Source: Paenibacillus planticolens
GTDB lineage: Bacteria > Bacillota > Bacilli > Paenibacillales > NBRC-103111
Direction: 5' to 3'
NCBI RefSeq assembly: GCF_013141725.1
Contig: NZ_WHNZ01000018.1
Span: forward strand, 1-64,000
Length of the DNA stretch: 64,000 bases
Positions 46,796 through 56,986 of this stretch are shown here, piece by piece. A program made the position numbers and the translations under genes. The first letter of the stretch is position 1; the number at the start of each line of letters is the position of its first letter. The notes below the pieces were generated by a model. The model ran no database searches, was not told the DNA's origin, and saw only the letters and a list, made by a program, of their open reading frames with translations.

Positions 46796-47593
46796 ATGAG
46801 CAAGATTGATTACTTCAAAGAATTACACTATCGACTGCGCGGACTTCCAGAGAAGGAGCGTCAAAATATATTATCGGTTTACGAGGAATTGTTTCAAAAG
46901 GCGATTGAGAACGGCAAACACGAGGATGAGGTGGCACAATCGCTTGGCTACCCTCGCGTACCGAACTGGGATGCGCAGAAGGACGTGCCTGCCGCGACCA
47001 ATCCGGAACCTGCGAAGAGCGCAGCCAAGGAGCCCGCTCCATTAACTCCGCAAGCTCCAGCTCCACAGGCTCCACAGGCTCCACAAACGAAACAAACTCC
47101 TCCAGCCTTCCAAGCACCGCCGTTAGAAAAAACATATACCAAACCTGAGCCGACAGCACCGCCTAAACATGCACCCGAAACAGGAGGCTTTCCCCCCTAC
47201 ACACCGCCTCCTCAGGGGAATCCTTATTACGCGCCTCAACCTCCTTACCCCTATCCGGTTAAGCAGGAATCAGGCATTAAGGCGATTATCGTTTCCATTG
47301 CGCTTGGCTTTTTCAATCTTTTGTTTGTTGTAGGCCCATGGTTCGGTATTCTCGCAACGTTAATTGCGCTTTTTGTCTCGGGCTTTGCGCTGATCATCGC
47401 TCCCGTCGCCGGGATGGCGGGCAGCTTCATGGGCACGGTCGGCAGCGATCTGCAATTCATCGGCTTCGCCATGCTGGCTTGCTTCGGCTTAGGCGTTATC
47501 CTGACAACGCTCAGCACCTGGCTGATCAAAGTATTTTTCAAACTCAGCTGGTCGTACATCCGATTCAATGCCAAATTAATTAAGGGGGCTTAA
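46796..47593 (+). CDS. HAAS (DUF1700) domain membrane protein
   Basis: A 265-residue protein. The N-terminal HAAS/DUF1700 domain is about residues 1-55 (YFKELHYRLRGLPEKERQNI, VAQSLGYP). A proline/alanine-rich linker follows (about 60-155, with PQAPAPQAPQAPQTKQTPP), then three or four membrane helices (about 165-250). HAAS proteins usually pair with PadR regulators and with DUF4097 proteins; only the DUF4097 partner is present here. AAGGAGG precedes the ATG. Confidence 0.82.
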   Translation: MSKIDYFKELHYRLRGLPEKERQNILSVYEELFQKAIENGKHEDEVAQSLGYPRVPNWDAQKDVPAATNPEPAKSAAKEPAPLTPQAPAPQAPQAPQTKQTPPAFQAPPLEKTYTKPEPTAPPKHAPETGGFPPYTPPPQGNPYYAPQPPYPYPVKQESGIKAIIVSIALGFFNLLFVVGPWFGILATLIALFVSGFALIIAPVAGMAGSFMGTVGSDLQFIGFAMLACFGLGVILTTLSTWLIKVFFKLSWSYIRFNAKLIKGA

Positions 47594-47596
47594 GCC

Positions 47597-48484
47597 ATGA
47601 AACGTGGATATAAATTTTTCTTGCTGATCGGCTTTGCCTGCGTGGCAGTGGGTCTTGTCGGTGCGGCCGTTTCTTTCAAAACTCTGGATCTCGACGCAGG
47701 CATTGCCAACATTGATTTTGAGAAAAAAATTTCGTCAACAAACATCGACACGCTTATTATTCAAAATGACGACTCAAGCGTAACTTTCATCCCCTCAAAT
47801 TCCGATGAAATCAAAGTGCGGCTGGTCGGTACGATGCGAGAGGCTAACGCGCCTAACTGCACTATGGAAGCAACGACAGAGGGAAGCAACGTTTGGCGGG
47901 TCGATGTCTGTACAAAGACGAAAAATCATTTCAATTTTGGTTTTGATATTAGCGAACTCAAAAATCTAATAGCCGGCCGCAGCTTCGGTCTCAAAACCGA
48001 AGTCTCTCTTCCAGATAAAATGTACAAATCCATCACCGTTTCTTCCGATACCGGGAATATCAACTTTAAGGACCTAAAGTCGGAAAAACTGACGGCCAGT
48101 ACGGATACCGGCAACATTTCAATTGACCGCTACGAAGGTAAACAGATTAATTTTCAAGCGGACACAGGGAATATCAATATCCAGCAAGGTCAAGGTGATG
48201 TAAAGGTAAAAACCGATACAGGCGGCATTACGGCAAAATTAAGCGATATTGGCGATTCCGTCACTCTGGAATCCGATACCGGCAGTATCCGTCTTACACT
48301 GGATCCGACGCCTAAGAATGTCAGCTTCGATTTGAGCACAGATACCGGCAGCACCAATCTGGATGTGCCTGGTCTAACCGTAGATCGCAAAGACCGTCAC
48401 TCCGCCAAAGGCACCCTTGGGGACGGCAGCAAAAAAGTGAAAGTCAGCGTGGATACCGGGTACGTTTCGGTCACAGGCAGATAA
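47597..48484 (+). CDS. DUF4097 beta-strand repeat protein
   Basis: A 295-residue protein with an N-terminal membrane anchor (FFLLIGFACVAVGLVGAAV) and a right-handed beta-helix-like external part. Seven DTG-containing repeats (SDTGNINF, TDTGNISI, ADTGNINI, TDTGGITA, SDTGSIRL, TDTGSTNL, VDTGYVSV) are spaced 18-25 residues. It starts 3 bases after the HAAS gene, so the two are co-translated. An adhesin- or sensor-like envelope role is inferred only from context. Confidence 0.87.
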   Translation: MKRGYKFFLLIGFACVAVGLVGAAVSFKTLDLDAGIANIDFEKKISSTNIDTLIIQNDDSSVTFIPSNSDEIKVRLVGTMREANAPNCTMEATTEGSNVWRVDVCTKTKNHFNFGFDISELKNLIAGRSFGLKTEVSLPDKMYKSITVSSDTGNINFKDLKSEKLTASTDTGNISIDRYEGKQINFQADTGNINIQQGQGDVKVKTDTGGITAKLSDIGDSVTLESDTGSIRLTLDPTPKNVSFDLSTDTGSTNLDVPGLTVDRKDRHSAKGTLGDGSKKVKVSVDTGYVSVTGR

Positions 48485-48489
48485 ACGGC

Positions 48490-48533
48490 AAAAAGCCTTC
48501 AATTCATCCAAACGGATGGGTTGAAGGCTTTTT
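48490..48533. terminator. Bidirectional terminator between DUF4097 gene and argH
   Basis: AAAAAGCCTTCAA (48490-48502) pairs with TTGAAGGCTTTTT (48521-48533), with an inner CATCC/GGATG. T-tracts on both strands serve the convergent genes. Confidence 0.85.
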
Positions 48534-48542
48534 GATAACCGC

Positions 48543-49958
48543 TTATTTACTTTTCTCTGCATACTCTTGCAGCCACTCATTAGACTGCGCCAGCACTTGC
48601 TCTGCACGGGCAATGGCTTCGGATACTTGATTGCTTGCCGTTCCGCCGTAGACATTACGCGCATTAACGACTTGCTCCGGCTGCAGTACTTCATAAATAT
48701 CGGACTCAAACAACGAGGAAAATGTTTTGAATTCCTCGATGCTCATATCGAGCAAATATTTTTTGTTCTGAATGCAATACAGCACCGTTTTGCCGATGAC
48801 TTCGTGCGCTTGACGGAATGGCAGCCCTTTGTTAACAAGATAATCGGCAATATCCGTAGCATTCGAGAAATCTTGATTCACGGCTTGTCTCATGCGATCC
48901 GTGTTCACTTTCATGGTAGCGACCATCGGAGCGAACAGTTGAAGCGCACCCTGCAGGGTACGAACCGTATCGAACATGCCTTCTTTATCTTCCTGCATGT
49001 CCTTGTTGTACGCCAGCGGCAGCGACTTCAGTACGGTCATCAGACCGAACAAGTTGCCGTAGACGCGGCCTGTTTTGCCACGAACTAGCTCTGCCACGTC
49101 CGGGTTTTTCTTCTGCGGCATGATCGAGCTGCCGGTACAGAAGGCATCATCCAGTTCGACGAACGCGAACTCGGTGGAAGACCAAAGCACCATCTCCTCG
49201 CTGAAGCGAGAAAGGTGCATCATGATCATGGACGCATTCGAGAGGAACTCCAGGATGAAATCGCGGTCGCTGACCGCATCCAAGGAGTTCTCGTACACGC
49301 GTCCGAACCCTAGCTGCTCCGCCACGAAATGGCGGTCGATCGGGAACGTCGTGCCGGCGAGCGCGCCAGCGCCGAGCGGCAAAATGTCTACGCGCTTGTA
49401 GCTGTCCTGCAGGCGCTCAAGGTCGCGCTGGAACATGCTGACGTAGGCCATCATATGATGCGCGAACAAGATCGGCTGCGCACGCTGAAGATGCGTATAC
49501 CCCGGGATAATTGTATCGATGTTTTTCTTGGCTTGATCAAGAAGAGCTTCCTGCAATTTGATGAGATGTCCGACGAACTCAACCACCCGTTTGCGCAGGT
49601 AAAGATGCATATCCGTTGCCACCTGATCGTTACGGCTGCGGCCGGTGTGCAGCTTGCCGCCGACAGGTCCGATCAAATCGATCAGCGTCTTTTCGATATT
49701 CATGTGAATATCTTCATTCTGAATCGTATATTCCAGCTCGCCGCGGCGAATCATGCCTTGCACCGCATAGAGGCCATCTTTGATTTTCTCGACATCTTCC
49801 GCAGGAAGAATGCCGCATTTCCCAAGCATCGTAACATGGGCCAAGCTGCCTTGAATATCTTCCTCGGCTAACTCTTTATCAAACATAATCGATGCTGTAT
49901 ATTCTTCAACCAATTGGTCGGTTTGTTTCGTAAATCGTCCACCCCATAGCTTTGACAC
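48543..49958 (-). CDS. argH: Argininosuccinate lyase
   Basis: Cleaves argininosuccinate to arginine and fumarate, the last step of arginine synthesis. About 471 residues; the fumarase-superfamily signature [20 protein letters not shown] is intact and [17 protein letters not shown] holds substrate-binding residues. A GTG at 49958 (VSKLWGGRF) is chosen since GAGGAG lies 8 bases ahead; frames further up have no ribosome site. Last gene of the arg operon. Confidence 0.95.
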   Translation of the reverse strand: MSKLWGGRFTKQTDQLVEEYTASIMFDKELAEEDIQGSLAHVTMLGKCGILPAEDVEKIKDGLYAVQGMIRRGELEYTIQNEDIHMNIEKTLIDLIGPVGGKLHTGRSRNDQVATDMHLYLRKRVVEFVGHLIKLQEALLDQAKKNIDTIIPGYTHLQRAQPILFAHHMMAYVSMFQRDLERLQDSYKRVDILPLGAGALAGTTFPIDRHFVAEQLGFGRVYENSLDAVSDRDFILEFLSNASMIMMHLSRFSEEMVLWSSTEFAFVELDDAFCTGSSIMPQKKNPDVAELVRGKTGRVYGNLFGLMTVLKSLPLAYNKDMQEDKEGMFDTVRTLQGALQLFAPMVATMKVNTDRMRQAVNQDFSNATDIADYLVNKGLPFRQAHEVIGKTVLYCIQNKKYLLDMSIEEFKTFSSLFESDIYEVLQPEQVVNARNVYGGTASNQVSEAIARAEQVLAQSNEWLQEYAEKSK

Positions 49959-50033
49959 GTGCACCACTCCTCTCTGATTTACAGCCCAAAGGCTTTCCAC
50001 GAGGGAAAGCCCGGTTTCACAGCCTATATTGAC

Positions 50034-51272
50034 TTATTTCTTTGCGTTTTGCTCGACACCCGAAGATACTTTCAAACGAAGTGCATTCAAGTGAATGAAG
50101 CCAGTCGCATCGCCTTGATCGTAAGCTTTCGTCGGATCAGCTTCCATCGTCGCAATATCCGGATTGTACAAGGATACCGGACTTTTCACGCCAGCTCCGA
50201 TTACGTTGCCTTTGTACAATTTCAAGCGAACTGTACCGGATACGTTCTTTTGGCTTTCTGCAACAAGCGCTTGAATCGCCAAACGCTCAGGAGCAAACCA
50301 GAAGCCGTTGTATACAAGGCTTGCGTATTTGGAAATCAGGGAATCACGAAGGTGCATCACATCGCGGTCCATCGTCAGGGATTCCATTTTGCGGTGAGCC
50401 GTGAACAGGATCGTACCGCCCGGAGTTTCGTACACGCCGCGGCTCTTCATGCCCACGAAACGGTTCTCAACCATATCTACACGGCCAATACCGTGCTTGC
50501 CGCCGATTTCATTCAAAGTTTCCATAACTTGAAGCGGAGTCAGCTTCGCGCCGTTAATCGCAACGCAGTCGCCTTTCTCGAACTCAAGCTCAATGTATTC
50601 CGCTTGATCCGGCGCATCTTCAGGAGCTACGCTCAGAACGTACATGTCTTTATTGCTGTCAGCCGCTGCATCGAACCAAGGATCTTCCAGCATGCCGCTC
50701 TCGAAGGAGATGTGCAGCAGGTTGCGATCTGTCGAATACGGCTTCGCAGCGGAAGCTGTTACCGGAATGCCATGCTTCTCGGCATACGCGATCATTTCTG
50801 CACGGCCCGGGAACTGCTCGCGGAATTCTTCCAAACGCCAAGGCGCGATCACCGAAATCTCAGGTGCAAGCGCCGCAGCTGTCAGCTCGAAGCGTACTTG
50901 GTCGTTTCCTTTGCCGGTTGCGCCATGCGCAATCGCCGTAGCGCCTTCTGCGCGGGCGATTTCAACCATGCGCTTCGCGATCAGCGGACGCGCAATGCTC
51001 GTGCCGAGCAGGTATTGCCCTTCATATAGAGCCGCCGCTTGGAACATCGGGTTGATGAAATCCTTCGCGAACTCGTCACGCAGGTCGTCGATGTAGATTT
51101 TGGATGCGCCGGTTTGAAGCGCTTTTTCCTCTAGACCGTCCAACTCGTCTTTTTGCCCAATATCAGCAGTAAAAGCAATAATTTCGGCGTCGTAAGTCTC
51201 CTTGAGCCATTTCAAAATAACCGATGTATCCAGTCCGCCGGAATAAGCGAGTACGATTTTTTCCTTAGCCAT
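50034..51272 (-). CDS. argG: Argininosuccinate synthase
   Basis: Joins citrulline and aspartate using ATP. 412 residues. N-type PP-loop motif [15 protein letters not shown], the [13 protein letters not shown] block and [14 protein letters not shown] are all present. 34 bases after argF (GGAGAG ahead of the ATG) and 75 bases ahead of argH. Confidence 0.96.
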   Translation of the reverse strand: MAKEKIVLAYSGGLDTSVILKWLKETYDAEIIAFTADIGQKDELDGLEEKALQTGASKIYIDDLRDEFAKDFINPMFQAAALYEGQYLLGTSIARPLIAKRMVEIARAEGATAIAHGATGKGNDQVRFELTAAALAPEISVIAPWRLEEFREQFPGRAEMIAYAEKHGIPVTASAAKPYSTDRNLLHISFESGMLEDPWFDAAADSNKDMYVLSVAPEDAPDQAEYIELEFEKGDCVAINGAKLTPLQVMETLNEIGGKHGIGRVDMVENRFVGMKSRGVYETPGGTILFTAHRKMESLTMDRDVMHLRDSLISKYASLVYNGFWFAPERLAIQALVAESQKNVSGTVRLKLYKGNVIGAGVKSPVSLYNPDIATMEADPTKAYDQGDATGFIHLNALRLKVSSGVEQNAKK

Positions 51273-51306
51273 GTCTACTAATCTCTCCGTTTCCTCTATC
51301 TATTTA

Positions 51307-52266
51307 TTATATCATGGTTGCGGCCATAATAGCCTTTTGCGCATGAAGACGATTCTCTGCTTGGTCGAAAATAATCGAATGCGCGCCGTCAATGACGCCC
51401 TCGCTCACTTCTTCCCCGCGGTGTGCAGGCAAGCAGTGCATGAACAAGTAATCCGATTTGGCATACTTCACAAGATCTTCGTTGATTTGGTAATTTTTGA
51501 AAGCAATCTCACGCTCTTGCTGCTCGGCCTCGAAGCCCATGCTAGCCCAAACATCCGTGTAAACGATGTCCGCATTCTCGATCGCTTCGCGAGGGTCGCG
51601 CGTCAGAAGCACGCTGCCGCCATATTGCGCAGCATTTTCCTTAGAATTCTGAATCACTTCTTGGTCAGGATCATAACCTTCCGGTGAAGCAATCGCGAAG
51701 TCCATCCCTAATTTGCTCGCGCCTACCATTAAGGAATGCACCATGTTGTTGCCGTCCCCAATGTAGGCCACTTTAATGCCTTTCAGGCGGCCCTTTTTCT
51801 CAAGCACAGTCTGGTAATCGGCCATAACTTGGCAAGGATGCGCATAATCCGTCAATCCGTTAATAACTGGAACAGTTGCTCCGCGAGCAAGGTCAATGAC
51901 TTTGCGGTGCTCGTACGTACGGATCATAATGCCGTCCAGGTAACGGGACAGTGTTTGTGCCGTATCCCAAACGGTTTCTCCGCGTCCAAGCTGCAGGTCG
52001 TTTTTGCTCAAGAAAAGCGCCTGACCTCCAAGCTGGTACATTCCGACTTCAAAAGAAACACGCGTGCGCGTCGAGGATTTCTCGAAAATCATCCCGAGCG
52101 TTTTGCCTGCCAGCACAGCATGAGGCTCTCTAGCCTTTTGCTTGCGCTTAAGTTCAATCCCATAGTGAATTAAATATTCAAGTTCTTCCGGTGTATAATC
52201 AGCCAGAGCAAGAAAATCCTTGCCTTTCAACTGGGCGGCCATTTCTTCTTGTAAGGTAACGTTCAT
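51307..52266 (-). CDS. argF: Ornithine carbamoyltransferase
   Basis: Makes citrulline from ornithine and carbamoyl phosphate. About 319 residues. The carbamoyl-phosphate motif SSTRTRVSFE and the ornithine motif HCLPAHRGEEV are intact. ATG at 52266 follows GAGAGG; a TTG three codons up is the alternative. Located between argD and argG. The carbamoyl-phosphate synthase genes carAB, which sit in this operon in B. subtilis, are absent. Confidence 0.95.
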   Translation of the reverse strand: MNVTLQEEMAAQLKGKDFLALADYTPEELEYLIHYGIELKRKQKAREPHAVLAGKTLGMIFEKSSTRTRVSFEVGMYQLGGQALFLSKNDLQLGRGETVWDTAQTLSRYLDGIMIRTYEHRKVIDLARGATVPVINGLTDYAHPCQVMADYQTVLEKKGRLKGIKVAYIGDGNNMVHSLMVGASKLGMDFAIASPEGYDPDQEVIQNSKENAAQYGGSVLLTRDPREAIENADIVYTDVWASMGFEAEQQEREIAFKNYQINEDLVKYAKSDYLFMHCLPAHRGEEVSEGVIDGAHSIIFDQAENRLHAQKAIMAATMI

Positions 52267-52294
52267 TTCATTCAACCTCTCTCCATGTTACTCA

Positions 52295-53491
52295 CTAGAT
52301 GCTGCTGATCGTCGATGCCTTCTCTGCGAGGACAGCGCACAGCACATCCAGCCCTTGATCCAAATCGGCTTGCGGTATATTTAACGCTGGCACTAAACGA
52401 ATGACGTTCGGCCCGGCAGGAATAACAAGTACGCCTCTTTTATGAACTTCACTAATAATTTCACCTGCTGGCTGCGTGCACTCAATCCCGATCAAAAGCC
52501 CAATACCGCGAATTTTCGCGATGAGCGGATTGCCGGCAAGCTTGCTTTCCAGCTTCTTAATCGTGTACTCGCCTACTTCCGCCGCACGCTCAGGCAGTTT
52601 AGTCGAAATAATCGTATCCACCGCCGCAAAACCCGCAGCCGTCGCAATCGGCGTACCGCCAAACGTCGAACCATGGCTGCCAGCGCTAAACGCTTCAGCA
52701 AGGAAAGCTTTCCCCAGCATAGCGCCAATCGGGAACCCGCCGCCTAGGCCTTTGGCCAATGTGAAAATATCCGGCTCAACTCCATAGTGCTCATAGGCAA
52801 AAAGCTTGCCAGTACGCCCAACGCCCGTTTGGATTTCATCCGCAATTAAAAGCAGATTCTCCTGCTTGCACAGCTCTGCCAGTTGTTTCACGAACTCAGG
52901 ATCAGCCGGCAATACGCCGCCTTCCCCCTGTACCATTTCCAGCATGATGGCGCATGTTTTGTCGTTCACGAGACTGCGGACAGCCTCGATATCGTTATAG
53001 GGTGCATAGACGAAGCCCCCAGGAAGCGGATGGAACCCTTCCTTCACTTTGTCTTGACCTGTAGCGGTCAACGTCGCCAGTGTCCGTCCATGGAACGACA
53101 TGTTGAACGTGATAATCTCATACCGACCGTTGTTCAACACCTTTTGATTGTAACGGCGTGCCAGCTTGATTGCGGCCTCGTTCGCCTCTGCTCCTGTGGA
53201 ACAGAAAAACACAGCATCTGCACAGCTGTTATCCGTCAGTAAGGAAGCTAGTTTCTCCTGGTTCGGAATATGGAAAAGGTTGCTCACATGCCACAGCTGA
53301 TCCAACTGCTGGACAAGCTGCTCCTTCACTTCTTTAGGCGCGTGCCCGAGGTTCGCAACTGCGATACCGCTCATCAAGTCGATGTACTCTTTGCCCGTAT
53401 CGTCCCACAGTCGGCTGCCCTCCCCCTTCACCAGTGTAATTGGATATCTGGCGTACGTTGGAAAGAGCGAGCTTTTACCCGTTTCACTCAT
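52295..53491 (-). CDS. argD: Acetylornithine aminotransferase
   Basis: A PLP-dependent class III aminotransferase converting N-acetylglutamate semialdehyde to N-acetylornithine. About 398 residues. CSTGAEANEAAIKLAR, LLIADEIQTGVGRTGK and the PLP lysine in TLAKGLGGGFPIGA are present. Of two nearby ATGs, 53491 is preferred because AAGGAGG is 8 bases away; the other is too close. Confidence 0.95.
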   Translation of the reverse strand: MSETGKSSLFPTYARYPITLVKGEGSRLWDDTGKEYIDLMSGIAVANLGHAPKEVKEQLVQQLDQLWHVSNLFHIPNQEKLASLLTDNSCADAVFFCSTGAEANEAAIKLARRYNQKVLNNGRYEIITFNMSFHGRTLATLTATGQDKVKEGFHPLPGGFVYAPYNDIEAVRSLVNDKTCAIMLEMVQGEGGVLPADPEFVKQLAELCKQENLLLIADEIQTGVGRTGKLFAYEHYGVEPDIFTLAKGLGGGFPIGAMLGKAFLAEAFSAGSHGSTFGGTPIATAAGFAAVDTIISTKLPERAAEVGEYTIKKLESKLAGNPLIAKIRGIGLLIGIECTQPAGEIISEVHKRGVLVIPAGPNVIRLVPALNIPQADLDQGLDVLCAVLAEKASTISSI

Positions 53492-53512
53492 GTACATTCC
53501 CTCCTTATAGTG

Positions 53513-54304
53513 TTATCGTACAATTCTTGTACCGATTCCCGTGCCCTTCAGCACTTTGCTAAGCACATTCGGCTCCGCTCCATTCACAATCACAACTTCC
53601 TGTACCTTGCCCTGAATGCATGCAATCGCTGCACGAACCTTCGGAATCATGCCGCCGTAAATGTCGCCATTAGCAATCATTTCTTCGATCTCTGCAACGC
53701 TCACAACAGGCAGCACCTGCTTCTCGCCGTCAACTGTCTTCATAATTCCCGGTACATCAGTCACGACAACCATCTGCTCCACACCCAGGTGGGAAGCAAC
53801 CGCGCCAGCCGCCGTATCCGCGTTGATATTGTAACGCTGTCCGCCATCTTCCCCAAGCCCGACCGGCGCAATAACCGGAATGTAGCCCATGTTCACGATG
53901 CCCTGGATCAGCTCCGCATTCACCTTCGTCACATCGCCGACAAGGCCGACTTCATCGCTGTTCGCAACCGGCTTCGCTTCAATCAAATGTCCATCCACAC
54001 CTGACAATCCTAGCGCTGCTGCGCCTGTCAATTGAATCCGGCGTACGATCTCTTTGTTGATCTGACCGGAAAGCACCATCTCCACAACGTCCAGCACCGC
54101 TTCGTTCGTCACCCGAAGGCCGTTCACGAAGCCGGATTCAATGCCCAGCTTGCCGAGCGTTTCCGAAATCGCCGGGCCGCCGCCGTGCACGATAACCGTT
54201 ACAATGCCTTCCTCCTGAAGCTGACACATATCTTCAAAAAAGCTGGCAGGCAGCGCCGCAAGCGTGCTGCCTCCGCATTTCATCACAAAGCAATTGTTCT
54301 TCAC
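53513..54304 (-). CDS. argB: Acetylglutamate kinase
   Basis: Phosphorylates N-acetylglutamate. 263 residues, amino-acid-kinase fold: KCGGSTLAALP, VTVIVHGGGPAISETL, GLVGDVTKVN and NINADTAAGAVASHL. It starts with GTG at 54304 after AAAGGGGA. The N terminus is short, without the helix linked to arginine feedback in other bacteria, so control may be mainly transcriptional (an inference). Confidence 0.94.
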   Translation of the reverse strand: MKNNCFVMKCGGSTLAALPASFFEDMCQLQEEGIVTVIVHGGGPAISETLGKLGIESGFVNGLRVTNEAVLDVVEMVLSGQINKEIVRRIQLTGAAALGLSGVDGHLIEAKPVANSDEVGLVGDVTKVNAELIQGIVNMGYIPVIAPVGLGEDGGQRYNINADTAAGAVASHLGVEQMVVVTDVPGIMKTVDGEKQVLPVVSVAEIEEMIANGDIYGGMIPKVRAAIACIQGKVQEVVIVNGAEPNVLSKVLKGTGIGTRIVR

Positions 54305-54327
54305 TGCGTTCGTTCCCCTTTGCTTCC

Positions 54328-55554
54328 TTAGGTACGGTAAGCGGCATTGATTCGCACATAATCATATGTCAAATCGCAGCCCCAGCCCGTTGCCTTGCCA
54401 TCGCCCATATGTAAATTCACATGAATTTGAATCGTGTCTGTTTTCAAATAAGCCAGTGCCGCTTCCTCGTCGAATTTCACCGGACGCGACTGCGTAAGTA
54501 CGGCGATATCGCCCAAGCGGATATCGACCGTGTTCACATTCACGGGCTGTCCCGAGTAACCGACAGCCGCAATGATTCGGCCCCAGTTCGCATCTGCGCC
54601 GTAAACGGCGGACTTCACGAGGCTCGATCCGATGATCGACTTCACGATCTTACGCGCCGCCTCATCGCTCTCTGCGCCGATGACCGTCGTCTCGATCAGC
54701 TTCGTTGCGCCCTCGCCGTCGCGCGCAATCGCTTTGGCGAGGTATTCGCCAACGTATTGGAATCCTGCCGCGAAAGCTTCCCAATCCGGATGGTCCGGAT
54801 TCAGTGTTTCGCCGCCGGCCAGCCCGCTAGCCATCACCACGACCATATCGTTGGTGGACGTATCGCCATCAACCGTGATCATGTTGAAGGTGTTGTCCGT
54901 GATCCTGCTAAGCAGCTGCTGCAGGTGTTCGCTCTCGATCGGCGCATCGGTTGTCATGAAACCGAGCATCGTCGCCATGTTCGGGTGAATCATCCCCGAA
55001 CCCTTCGCAGCCCCGGCAATGTGAACCTCCTTGCCACCAACCACAAGACGGATACACGTCATCTTCTGCACAAGATCCGTCGTCAGGATCGCCTGGCAGA
55101 AGTCTTCGCCTCCGTCTAGTTTAACGCGCTGCGGCAGCTGCTCGATGCCTGTCAGCACCTTGCCCATCGGCAGAAGCTCGCCGATAACGCCCGTGCTCGT
55201 CACGCCGACGTGATGCTCTGCCACGCCTAGCGCCTTCGCACTGGCCGCACGCATCGCATATGCGTCGTCCTCGCCCTGCTGGCCGGTGCACGCGTTCGCG
55301 TTGCCGCTGTTCACGATCATCGCCTGCAGCTTGCCGCCTTGGGCGATGCTCTCTTGCGTCACGCGCAGCGGTGCCGCTTGAAACGCGTTCAGCGTGTACA
55401 CGCCTGCCGCTGCCGCCGGCACATCACATACGATCGCACCTAAGTCAAAGCGCTCCGTCTTCTTTAATCCGCAGTGCAGACCGCCTGCGCGAAAGCCTTT
55501 CGGCGTCGTTACTGTGCCCTCCGGCACGACCGTGAAACTAGCTTTATCCAACAT
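54328..55554 (-). CDS. argJ: Bifunctional ornithine acetyltransferase/N-acetylglutamate synthase
   Basis: Recycles the acetyl group from N-acetylornithine to glutamate. 408 residues. It is made as a proenzyme that cuts itself at Ala-Thr in HPNMATMLGFMTTDA, and that Thr is the nucleophile of the mature enzyme. IVNSGNANACTG is the oxyanion region. GAGGAG precedes the ATG. The presence of argJ and absence of argE fits the cyclic arginine pathway. Confidence 0.95.
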   Translation of the reverse strand: MLDKASFTVVPEGTVTTPKGFRAGGLHCGLKKTERFDLGAIVCDVPAAAAGVYTLNAFQAAPLRVTQESIAQGGKLQAMIVNSGNANACTGQQGEDDAYAMRAASAKALGVAEHHVGVTSTGVIGELLPMGKVLTGIEQLPQRVKLDGGEDFCQAILTTDLVQKMTCIRLVVGGKEVHIAGAAKGSGMIHPNMATMLGFMTTDAPIESEHLQQLLSRITDNTFNMITVDGDTSTNDMVVVMASGLAGGETLNPDHPDWEAFAAGFQYVGEYLAKAIARDGEGATKLIETTVIGAESDEAARKIVKSIIGSSLVKSAVYGADANWGRIIAAVGYSGQPVNVNTVDIRLGDIAVLTQSRPVKFDEEAALAYLKTDTIQIHVNLHMGDGKATGWGCDLTYDYVRINAAYRT

Positions 55555-55579
55555 CCTCGTCTCCTCACATGTCCTCTTC

Positions 55580-56629
55580 TTATGGATATACCGGCGCGAA
55601 CAGCAATCCGGTCGTTTCTTCCCAACCGTACATCAAGTTCAAGTTTTGAATGGCCTGCCCCGCAGCGCCCTTCACCACATTATCAATAACGGAAACGATC
55701 GTCACGCGACCTGTCCGCTCATCCACGGAAAAACCGATATCGCAGTAATTAGAGCCGTATACTTCCTTCGTCGAAGGGAACTTGCCTTCTTGACGAATCC
55801 GTACAAACTTCCGGCCTTCATAGAATTGGCGGTAAAGTTCAATAAACTCTGCGGCTGTATGCTCACCGTTCACAGTAGCGTACATCGTCGACATAATTCC
55901 GCGCGTCATCGGCACAAGATGTGTCGTGAACGTCGTCACCACCGGCTTACCCGCAACACGGCTGAGCGCCTGCTCAATTTCCGGAATATGCTGGTGTTTA
56001 TTCACTTTATACACGTTCAAATTCTCATTAACTTCCGCATAGTGCACGCCGAGACTTACGCTTCGTCCTGCGCCGGATACGCCTGATTTCGCATCGATAA
56101 TAATCGTCGAAGGATCGATCCAGCCCGCTTTGACAGCAGGAATAAGACCTAGCAGCGTTGCTGTCGGATAGCAGCCTGGATTCGCGATCAGATCGCTTCC
56201 TTTGACTTCGTCCCCGAACACTTCGGACAACGCATAGATTGACTTCGCCAAAATATCCTCGGAAGCCGGCTTCTTCTTATACCATTTTTCGTAGTCGCTA
56301 CTGGATTTCAAACGCAAATCCCCGGAAATATCGATAACCTTCAGACCGGCAGCCAAAAGTTTCGGTGAAAGCTCTGCGCTTACGCCCGCAGGTGTCGCCA
56401 GGAACACGACGTCGGCTTTGCCTGCGATCAGATCAACATCGAGTTGATCCAGAATATCGACGACCACTTCCTGCAAATGTGGAAAATGATCCGCCAGCGG
56501 CGCTCCTGCATTCGAGGTCGAGATGACCGATGTGATTTTCACCAGAGGGTGCGCCTGCAGCAAACGGATAACCTCCGCGCCGCCGTATCCTGTAGCCCCA
56601 ATAATAGCCGCTCTAACGTTATGACTCAT
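55580..56629 (-). CDS. argC: N-acetyl-gamma-glutamyl-phosphate reductase
   Basis: NADPH-dependent reduction of acetylglutamyl phosphate. 349 residues. Nucleotide-binding AAIIGATGYGGAEVIRLL and the catalytic Cys in NPGCYPTATLLGL are present. First gene of argC-J-B-D-F-G-H, all leftward with gaps of 14-75 bases. GGGGGAA precedes the ATG. Confidence 0.95.
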   Translation of the reverse strand: MSHNVRAAIIGATGYGGAEVIRLLQAHPLVKITSVISTSNAGAPLADHFPHLQEVVVDILDQLDVDLIAGKADVVFLATPAGVSAELSPKLLAAGLKVIDISGDLRLKSSSDYEKWYKKKPASEDILAKSIYALSEVFGDEVKGSDLIANPGCYPTATLLGLIPAVKAGWIDPSTIIIDAKSGVSGAGRSVSLGVHYAEVNENLNVYKVNKHQHIPEIEQALSRVAGKPVVTTFTTHLVPMTRGIMSTMYATVNGEHTAAEFIELYRQFYEGRKFVRIRQEGKFPSTKEVYGSNYCDIGFSVDERTGRVTIVSVIDNVVKGAAGQAIQNLNLMYGWEETTGLLFAPVYP

Positions 56630-56658
56630 ATGAATTCCCCCGTTATTCCGAAAATATA

Positions 56659-56693
56659 TGTATGATTATACAGTCATATACATGATAATTCAA
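56659..56693 (-). promoter_or_regulatory. arg operon promoter with two ArgR/AhrC-like boxes
   Basis: On the minus strand TTGAAT (56688-56693), a 17-base spacer and TATAAT (56665-56670) form a promoter 36 bases upstream of argC. Two 14-base ARG-box-like palindromes overlap it: TGAATTATCATGTA (56679-56692) over the -35 and TGTATAATCATACA (56659-56672) over the -10. Their centres are 20 bases apart, close to the usual spacing of tandem ARG boxes. Confidence 0.65.
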
Positions 56694-56986
56694 TGAATTT
56701 TTTTCTCCATTTTTCTCCGCTAAAACACATTTAGATCCAAGACGAATCAAGGGTTTTGCAGCTTTTTTGCGGAAAATCTTGCCGCGGTTTTCAATCGTGT
56801 TGTCGGATGAAAAAAATTTATAATATGCATAGACATTTCGTTCGAATGACGAACAGTTATATTATCCCAAATTAAACGTTAGACAAGCAACATTTTTTTG
56901 TGAGGTTAAACCCGCGTCGGAAAATTTTGAGCCATGGCACAATAATGCTCAGTCGGGGGGCTGGAGGCTAAGGATCGGTCCCCTAT

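Noticed and set aside
49959..51029. 356-codon plus-strand open frame
   Set aside because: Antisense to argG; no family motifs, composition of a shadow frame.
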